From: Verrucomicrobiales bacterium
Lineage (GTDB): Bacteria; Verrucomicrobiota; Verrucomicrobiia; Verrucomicrobiales; DEV007
Assembly: GCA_016795385.1 (NCBI GenBank)
Contig: JAEUHI010000011.1
Span: forward strand, 1-64,000
Direction of reading: 5' to 3'
DNA: 64,000 nucleotides
Shown here: piece after piece, positions 58,911 to 64,000 of the stretch
Position numbering within the stretch: the stretch's first letter is position 1
Layout: each line of letters opens with the position of its first letter
Translations under genes and position numbers: made by a program
Notes under the pieces: generated by a model
The model's input: the letters and a program-made list of their open reading frames with translations, nothing else
Databases searched by the model: none
What the model was told of the DNA's origin: nothing

Positions 58911-60335
58911 TTGAATCCCCCCTCCTCCATCCTCTGCCCGGGCACGGCCCGACCGCTCTCGCGCCGCGATTGGCTGCGGAAGAGTTTCCTCGGGCTTGGC
59001 GGGATTGCGGCGGCGGACTTGATGGCGCGTCAGGCGCTCGCCGCGGGGACAGCTCCGGCCCTGACGAAACTCCATCACCGTCCCGCGGCGAAACGCATCC
59101 TCTACATCTTCCTCGAGGGCGGGCTCTCGCAGTTGGACAGCTACGATTTCAAACCGGCCCTCGCCAAATATGCGGGCCAGCCTCTGCCCGATTCGATCCG
59201 GCCGCCGCAGTTCACCTTCGCGAAGCAGGGTACGGTGATCCCCTCGCCTTTCGCCTGGAAACACTGGGGCGAGAGCGGCACCTACGCGAGCGACCTCTTT
59301 CCCGAGGTGAACGGGCGGTTCATCGACGATCTTTGTTTCCTTCATTCGCTCCATCACTCGAGCAACGACCACGTCACCGCGAAACGTGTCCTCCACACGG
59401 GGGTGCCGATCGAAATCCGGCCGACGCTGGGGAGCTGGCTGGTCTACGGACTCGGGGCGATGAACGAAAACCTGCCCGCCTACATCGACATCACCCCCAG
59501 CGATCCGAATCGTCCCACCGGATTCCTCCCCGGCAAATTCGGCGGTGCGGCGATCGCGCGACCGGACAAGAAGTCCTCGAAGCTCGCTTGGGAAAACCTC
59601 GACCCGGCCTTCGCGAACCAGGATCGCCACCTCCAATTCCTCCGCGACTTCGAGTCCGCCGACGGGGGCGATCCGCAGCTTGACGAGATGGAGCTCGCCT
59701 TCCGCATGCAGACGGCGGCTCCGGAGCTACTCGATCTCGAAAGCGAAACGCCGGCGACGAAAAAACTCTACGGCATCGGCGAGGATCACACCGATGAGTT
59801 CGGTCGCGCCCTGCTCCTCGCCCGTCGTTTCGCCGAGGCGGGGGTCCGCTACCTCACGATCAACCACGCATCGACCCGCTACGGCAATCTCTGGGACCAG
59901 CACTCCGAGCTTGAAACCGGTCACCGTGGCAACGCGAATGCCGTCGATCGTCCCATCGCGGGACTGCTCCACGATCTGAAGGTGCGCGGGCTGCTCGACG
60001 ACACCCTCGTGATCTGCGGCAGTGAATTTGGCCGCACCCCGACCTTCGAGTTTTTTGACGGCGTCACCGGCCGCCACCAGAACGGACGTGACCACAATCC
60101 CCACGGCTTCACTCTCTGGATGGCCGGTGCGGGGGTGAAGGCGGGCCATCACCACGGTGCGACCGATGATTTCGGCTACTACGCGACGCAGGACAAGGTC
60201 GACATCCACGATTTCCACGCGACCCTCCTTCACCTGATGGGCGTCGACCACGAGGCGCTCACCTACTTCCACGGCGGCCGCGATTTCCGGCTCACCGATG
60301 TGTATGGCAAGGTGGTGAAGGGCATTCTTTCGTGA
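58911..60335 (+). CDS. DUF1501 Tat-exported protein
   Basis: The 474-residue product carries a twin-arginine signal (LSRRDWLRKSFLGLGGIAAAD) and the DUF1501 body: RILYIFLEGGLSQLDSYDFK, FLHSLHHSSNDHVTA, CGSEFGRTPTFE and HNPHGFTLWMAGAGVKAGHHHG. The fold is sulfatase/alkaline-phosphatase-like, but the exact activity is unproven. A TTG start is used because no suitable ATG precedes the Tat motif. It is separated from its usual DUF1549/1553 partner by the orphan antitoxin gene. Confidence 0.9.
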   Translation: MNPPSSILCPGTARPLSRRDWLRKSFLGLGGIAAADLMARQALAAGTAPALTKLHHRPAAKRILYIFLEGGLSQLDSYDFKPALAKYAGQPLPDSIRPPQFTFAKQGTVIPSPFAWKHWGESGTYASDLFPEVNGRFIDDLCFLHSLHHSSNDHVTAKRVLHTGVPIEIRPTLGSWLVYGLGAMNENLPAYIDITPSDPNRPTGFLPGKFGGAAIARPDKKSSKLAWENLDPAFANQDRHLQFLRDFESADGGDPQLDEMELAFRMQTAAPELLDLESETPATKKLYGIGEDHTDEFGRALLLARRFAEAGVRYLTINHASTRYGNLWDQHSELETGHRGNANAVDRPIAGLLHDLKVRGLLDDTLVICGSEFGRTPTFEFFDGVTGRHQNGRDHNPHGFTLWMAGAGVKAGHHHGATDDFGYYATQDKVDIHDFHATLLHLMGVDHEALTYFHGGRDFRLTDVYGKVVKGILS

Positions 60336-60384
60336 TTCCTTGGTGGTTGTCAGGCAGGGGCTCGCACCGTATCGTTGCCTTTCC

Positions 60385-61581
60385 ATGTCCGACGCCCCCG
60401 TTCTCAAACGCCTCCTCATTCTCCGCGACACGCGGCTGCCTTTCATTGATCTGGACTTTACCGATCCCGCGACGGGGAATCCCCTCGCCGAGGTGTGTCT
60501 GATCGGGGCGAACGCCTGCGGCAAGAGCACCTTGCTCGCGCGCCTGCACGAGGCGATGACCGGTCGTCCTCGTTGGATGGAATGGGATGAGGGCTACTAT
60601 CTCGCCAAATGGCAGATCGATGGCGAGGATCTCTATTTCGCGAAACCGTTTGGTGGCGGAGACGGGCTTTGCTTCCGCCCCGCGATCGAGGACTCGGCGG
60701 AATGGCCGCGCCTCGCGGCGTCCGCTCCGGCCTTCGAGGATCTCCGCACGATCTTCGCCTCCGAGATCGTCCTGGAGGCTTCGCCCGGCTTTGGAAACCT
60801 CCCGGCGATCTGGTGCGACACCGACCATTGCCTCGTCGATGGCGAATCGCCCGGAGACCTCACCGCCTTTCTCGAGCTCAGCCTGCACGAGCGGCAGGAA
60901 GCATTTCACCGCTACCTGAGACTCCCGGAAAACCGCGAGAAAACGATCGCCGAAGTCGAGGCCGCGTTTGACCTGGCTTCGCCTCAGGCCCTGCCCCATC
61001 TGCGCGAGGCGTGGGATCGCCTTCTCGCCATGTCCGGACTGCGCGTGGAACTCACCGGTGAAGAGGCCCGCTTTGTGGATCGGTCAGGGTCGGTCGTGCC
61101 CATGGATCGCCTCGGGACCTCCCTGCGCCGGCTCCTTCTGCAATCGGGAATCGTCGCCTCGCACCCGGAGGCCCATCTCTTTCTCGATGAGGCGGGAGCA
61201 GGCCTGCATCCGGCTCTGGCGCTTGAGCTCCTCCCTCTCCTGCGCTCGCTCGGCGGACAACAGGGCGAACGCCGTTTCATCGCCACCGATTGTCCGCTGG
61301 TGGCTTCGGGCTTTGCTCCCGCTGGTCGGCTCCGGCTCCTCCCCGATGAAAAGGGAACCCTGCAGATCCTCCGCAGCGAAGCGCCCGCCGATGCCGATCT
61401 CGCGACCCTCCTCGAGAAGGACTTCGGGGTCGCGAACCGGACACCGGCTCCGGAGGAAGCAATTCCCGTACAGCCATCCAGCCCTTCCCCTGCCCGCTTG
61501 AAGCGCGCCATCCGTGAATCGGACGACGAGGAAGAGCTCGCCGATCTCATCGACGAAGTGATGTCCAACCGGAGATCCTGA
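60385..61581 (+). CDS. AAA ATPase of the SMC/ABC-like superfamily
   Basis: The 398-residue protein has Walker A IGANACGKSTLLARL (about residue 42) and Walker B AHLFLDEAGAGLHP (about residue 270), and the region with FIATDCPLVAS includes the switch histidine position replaced by Asp-Cys. This is the AAA_15/AAA_21 type often found in defence and DNA-repair proteins. There is no fused nuclease or partner gene of a known defence system. The C-terminal tail is polar and acidic. Function is open. Confidence 0.78.
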   Translation: MSDAPVLKRLLILRDTRLPFIDLDFTDPATGNPLAEVCLIGANACGKSTLLARLHEAMTGRPRWMEWDEGYYLAKWQIDGEDLYFAKPFGGGDGLCFRPAIEDSAEWPRLAASAPAFEDLRTIFASEIVLEASPGFGNLPAIWCDTDHCLVDGESPGDLTAFLELSLHERQEAFHRYLRLPENREKTIAEVEAAFDLASPQALPHLREAWDRLLAMSGLRVELTGEEARFVDRSGSVVPMDRLGTSLRRLLLQSGIVASHPEAHLFLDEAGAGLHPALALELLPLLRSLGGQQGERRFIATDCPLVASGFAPAGRLRLLPDEKGTLQILRSEAPADADLATLLEKDFGVANRTPAPEEAIPVQPSSPSPARLKRAIRESDDEEELADLIDEVMSNRRS

Positions 61582-61591
61582 CCTCCCTCCG

Positions 61592-62722
61592 ATGCGCCTC
61601 CTCGTCGCCTGCGACAAATTCAAAGGATCCCTCGGAGCCCCCGAGGCCTGCGAAGCCGTCGCCGAGGGCCTGCGCGAAGGGTGGATCGGCGCGCTGCCGG
61701 AAATCGAGTGCCTGCCCATCGCCGATGGCGGCGACGGCATCGCCGAGACCCTCCTGGCCGCCTCGGGGGGCGAATGGGTGGAATGCCAGGTGCGCGGCCC
61801 GCTTGGCTCCCCGGTCACCGCGGGATATGCCCTGATCGAAAACGGACGCACCGCCGTGATCGAGATGGCCAAGGCTTCGGGCATCGTCCTCGTCGGCGAA
61901 GAAGAGAAAGATCCCCTCCGCGCAACCACCTACGGCACCGGCCAACTCATCCTCGACGCGATGCGGCGCGGCGTCGGTGAGATTCTCCTCGGCATCGGCG
62001 GCAGCGCGACGAACGACGGAGGCACCGGCATGGCCGAAGCCCTCGGGTTCCGCTTTGAAGACGATGCCGGAACACTTCTCGCCGATCTGCCGGTGCATCT
62101 CGGGCGTGCCGCGAGACTCCTCCATCCTGACAAAACCACCTTTCCGAAAGTGACCGTGGCCTGTGATGTCACCAATCCTCTCCTCGGACCCGACGGTTGC
62201 ACCCGCGTTTATGGCCCGCAGAAAGGAATCCGGCCGGAGGATTTCGAAGCCCACGAGTCGCGTCTCGCCCACCTCGTCACCCTGACAGGACCCCATGGGG
62301 AAAACGCCGCCTTGCTCCCGGGCTCCGGCGCGGCGGGCGGCCTGGGCTTCGGCGCCCGGGTGTTTCTGGATGCGGCACTCGTCCCCGGCTTCGATCTCGT
62401 CTCCTCGCGGATCGGGCTCGCCGATGCGGTCGCGGCCGCGGACTTGGTCATCACCGGCGAGGGGCGTCTCGATTCGCAGAGCCTTCAGGGAAAAGGTCCC
62501 CACGGTGTCGTCCGGCTGGCGCGATCGCTCGGCAAAAAGACCGCCGCGTTTTGCGGATCACTCGAGAACCGCGCTCTGGAGGAGGAATTCGGCCCCATCC
62601 TCGAGATCCGCAATGACTCGCTGGACCTCGCCACGAATCTCGCCCGAGGACGTGAACATCTGTGGGAAGCGGCGCGGCACTTTGGCCAGACCCTCTCGAG
62701 CCACTCATCCGACCCTGTTTGA
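61592..62722 (+). CDS. Glycerate kinase (type 2-phosphoglycerate-forming, GarK/GlxK family)
   Basis: The 376-residue enzyme phosphorylates D-glycerate. Hallmarks are LLVACDKFKGSLGAPEAC at the start, IADGGDGIAETL, LLGIGGSATNDGGTGMAEALG and GAAGGLGFGARVF. Length matches the family. It begins 10 bp after the AAA ATPase gene and ends 4 bp before the methyltransferase gene, so all three may be cotranscribed although not functionally related. Confidence 0.93.
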   Translation: MRLLVACDKFKGSLGAPEACEAVAEGLREGWIGALPEIECLPIADGGDGIAETLLAASGGEWVECQVRGPLGSPVTAGYALIENGRTAVIEMAKASGIVLVGEEEKDPLRATTYGTGQLILDAMRRGVGEILLGIGGSATNDGGTGMAEALGFRFEDDAGTLLADLPVHLGRAARLLHPDKTTFPKVTVACDVTNPLLGPDGCTRVYGPQKGIRPEDFEAHESRLAHLVTLTGPHGENAALLPGSGAAGGLGFGARVFLDAALVPGFDLVSSRIGLADAVAAADLVITGEGRLDSQSLQGKGPHGVVRLARSLGKKTAAFCGSLENRALEEEFGPILEIRNDSLDLATNLARGREHLWEAARHFGQTLSSHSSDPV

Positions 62723-62726
62723 TCCC

Positions 62727-63629
62727 ATGTCCGGCTCAGATCACCTTCCCGGTTTTGAAGACGGGCCCGATCACCCGGGCACGAAACGCCGCGCCCCGGC
62801 GGCTCCGAAAGTGACAGGATCGTTCACGACCCGATTCGAGCTCCGCCATGGAGACTGTGTCGAGGGCATGAAATCCCTGCCGGATGAGTCGATCGACCTC
62901 GTCGTCACCTCCCCACCTTACAATCTCGGGATCGGCTACGAACAATACCGCGACCGTCTCTCGCCCGAGGACTACCTCGCGTGGTCGCTCGAATGGGCGG
63001 GCGAGGTGCGCCGTCTCCTGAAACCGGGCGGCTCGTTTTTCCTGAATGTCGGAGCGGCGCCCGCGAATCCGTGGATGCCGCACGAGCTCGCATTGGCCCT
63101 GCGTCCCCTTTTCATCCTCCAGAACACGATCCATTGGATCAAATCCATCACGGTCGAGCCGCGTCAGGGCGATCCCGTGTCGGTGGGTCACTTCAAGCCG
63201 ATCAATTCGAAGCGCTACCTCACGGACTGCCACGAATACCTCTTTCATTTTACGAAATCGGGAAACGTCCCGCTCGATCGTCTCGCCGTGGGCGTTCCCT
63301 ACGCCGACAAGAGCAACATCGCCCGATGGGGCCACACCGATGGCCGCGACAAACGCTGCCGTGGAAACAATTGGTTCGTCCCCTACGAAACGATCATGAG
63401 CCGGGACAAGGAACGTCCCCATCCCGCGACCTTTCCCGTCGATCTCGCGAAGAAGTGCATCGCCTTGCACGGCGGCGATCCGGCGACGCTCGCGATGCTG
63501 GAGCCCTTTCTCGGGATCGGCAATGCCGCCGTTGCCGCCGGTGAACGCGATGTGGCGAGGTTCATCGGCTTCGAGATCGACGAAACCTACCTCGCCGAGG
63601 CGAGGCGGCGTGTCGGTCTGGAGACGTGA
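62727..63629 (+). CDS. DNA methyltransferase (N4-cytosine/N6-adenine type)
   Basis: The 300-residue enzyme has the catalytic motif TSPPYNLGIGYEQY (about residues 55-68) ahead of the AdoMet motif EPFLGIGNAAVAA (about 260-272), the beta-type order, with a target-recognition region between. The start MSGSDHLPGF is chosen because the upstream frame overlaps the glycerate kinase. No restriction gene is adjacent, so it is probably an orphan methylase used for regulation or self-marking. Whether it methylates adenine or cytosine cannot be read. Confidence 0.85.
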   Translation: MSGSDHLPGFEDGPDHPGTKRRAPAAPKVTGSFTTRFELRHGDCVEGMKSLPDESIDLVVTSPPYNLGIGYEQYRDRLSPEDYLAWSLEWAGEVRRLLKPGGSFFLNVGAAPANPWMPHELALALRPLFILQNTIHWIKSITVEPRQGDPVSVGHFKPINSKRYLTDCHEYLFHFTKSGNVPLDRLAVGVPYADKSNIARWGHTDGRDKRCRGNNWFVPYETIMSRDKERPHPATFPVDLAKKCIALHGGDPATLAMLEPFLGIGNAAVAAGERDVARFIGFEIDETYLAEARRRVGLET

Positions 63630-64000
63630 TCACTTGCCGGTCTTCGCCTTCAGATCCGCCCAGAAGGCCTCGACATTGTCGGACTTGATCTGTCGGCCGG
63701 GGATTTGGATGAACTGGTCGGCCGGCACCACCGAGGCGTCTCCACCGGCGAGGGCGTGCAGCACTTTCACGGACTGATACCCGTATTCGTAGGGATTCTG
63801 CACGACGGTGCCATGGACCGCCCCGGATTGGATGCCCGCGAGGGTTCCGTCGTCTTCATCGAAGCCGATCACCTTCACCGTCTTGAGCTTGCCGGCCTGC
63901 TCCAGCGCCTGGAGGATCGCGGGCGGATTGTAGGCGAAAAGGCCGATCATCGCATCGAGTTCCGGATGGCGGGAAAGGGCGTCTTCGGCATTCGCTTTGG
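63630..64000 (-). CDS. Sugar ABC transporter substrate-binding protein, C-terminal part
   Basis: The final 123 or so residues of a LacI/RbsB-type periplasmic binding protein are visible; the N-terminus lies beyond the window. Blocks such as KANAEDALSRHPELDAMIGLFAYN, VIGFDEDDGTLAGIQSGAVHG and TVVQNPYEYGYQSVKVL are typical of ribose/xylose-like binding proteins. It converges on the methyltransferase gene with no gap. The sugar is not identifiable. Confidence 0.85.
   Translation of the reverse strand, partial: KANAEDALSRHPELDAMIGLFAYNPPAILQALEQAGKLKTVKVIGFDEDDGTLAGIQSGAVHGTVVQNPYEYGYQSVKVLHALAGGDASVVPADQFIQIPGRQIKSDNVEAFWADLKAKTGK

Noticed and set aside
58732..58914. 60-codon frame directly after the antitoxin, possible toxin
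   Set aside because: It reads through the palindromes, is Pro-rich, and has no PIN-domain or other toxin motif.
1..64000. CRISPR array, integrase or complete prophage
   Set aside because: No regularly spaced repeats with unique spacers, integrase or structural phage genes were seen.

Overview
The window is GC-rich, densely coded chromosomal DNA that most likely comes from a member of the Verrucomicrobia (PVC superphylum). The support is an ECF sigma factor of the Rhodopirellula/Verrucomicrobium type, a DUF1549/DUF1553 protein close to a Tat-exported DUF1501 protein, many Tat or Sec-exported beta-propeller proteins, and a type IV pilus-like locus whose layout recalls the secretin/PilM/PilO-like cluster of Akkermansia. 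Most genes lack a recognisable Shine-Dalgarno sequence and start after C/T-rich leaders. There is no rRNA, CRISPR array or complete prophage. Two tRNA genes are present, initiator tRNA-Met(CAT) and tRNA-Asp(GTC).

Layout. 1-3935: sigma factor with the start of its downstream gene, a hydroxyisobutyrate-dehydrogenase-like enzyme divergent from a DenD-like dehydrogenase, a 102-bp tandem intergenic repeat, and a Gfo/Idh/MocA oxidoreductase that ends a five-gene minus-strand run. 3955-9006: two small membrane proteins, a GT51 penicillin-binding protein and a PBP2-like transpeptidase in that run. 9198-14935: membrane class III adenylate cyclase, Tat-exported NHL propeller protein, cytidylate kinase, dCTP deaminase and a secreted protein of unknown function.

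15269-32557 is the core of the window: a type IV pilus/type II secretion-like system. A secretin gene (minus) diverges across an AT-rich region from a plus-strand run: pseudopilin fused to a choice-of-anchor K-like domain, PilT-like ATPase, four genes in PilM/N/O/P-like order, a prepilin, a GspK/PilX-like protein, another prepilin, the PilC/GspF platform, a probable major pilin with its own AT-rich leader, three more prepilins, a PilB-like ATPase and a stand-alone receiver-domain protein. No prepilin peptidase is encoded here.

32565-43605: a lone phage-type small gene, DUF3313-like lipoprotein, initiator tRNA, CLC-family transporter (probably the fluoride type), LysR regulator, metallophosphatase, tRNA-Asp with a 128-bp duplication of its flank, monocistronic rplS, TPR membrane protein, TPR-AAA ATPase, OmpA-like protein and LysM protein. 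43824-53293: beta-CASP RNA-processing enzyme, GlgA/GlgM-type glycosyltransferase, two exported proteins, a REP-associated transposase, an unknown secreted protein, and a PLP decarboxylase with an acyl carrier protein. 53454-64000: isolated pilin, two-domain GT4-GT2 glycosyltransferase, DUF1549/1553 protein, orphan VapB-like antitoxin, DUF1501 protein, AAA ATPase, glycerate kinase, an orphan DNA methyltransferase and the C-terminus of a sugar ABC transporter binding protein.

The most notable points are the catalytic-lysine loss in the GT51 PBP transpeptidase domain, the pilin-adhesin-like fusion, the non-Shine-Dalgarno pyrimidine-rich leaders through the pilus operon, the tRNA-3'-end duplication next to tRNA-Asp, and the ACP/decarboxylase pair.
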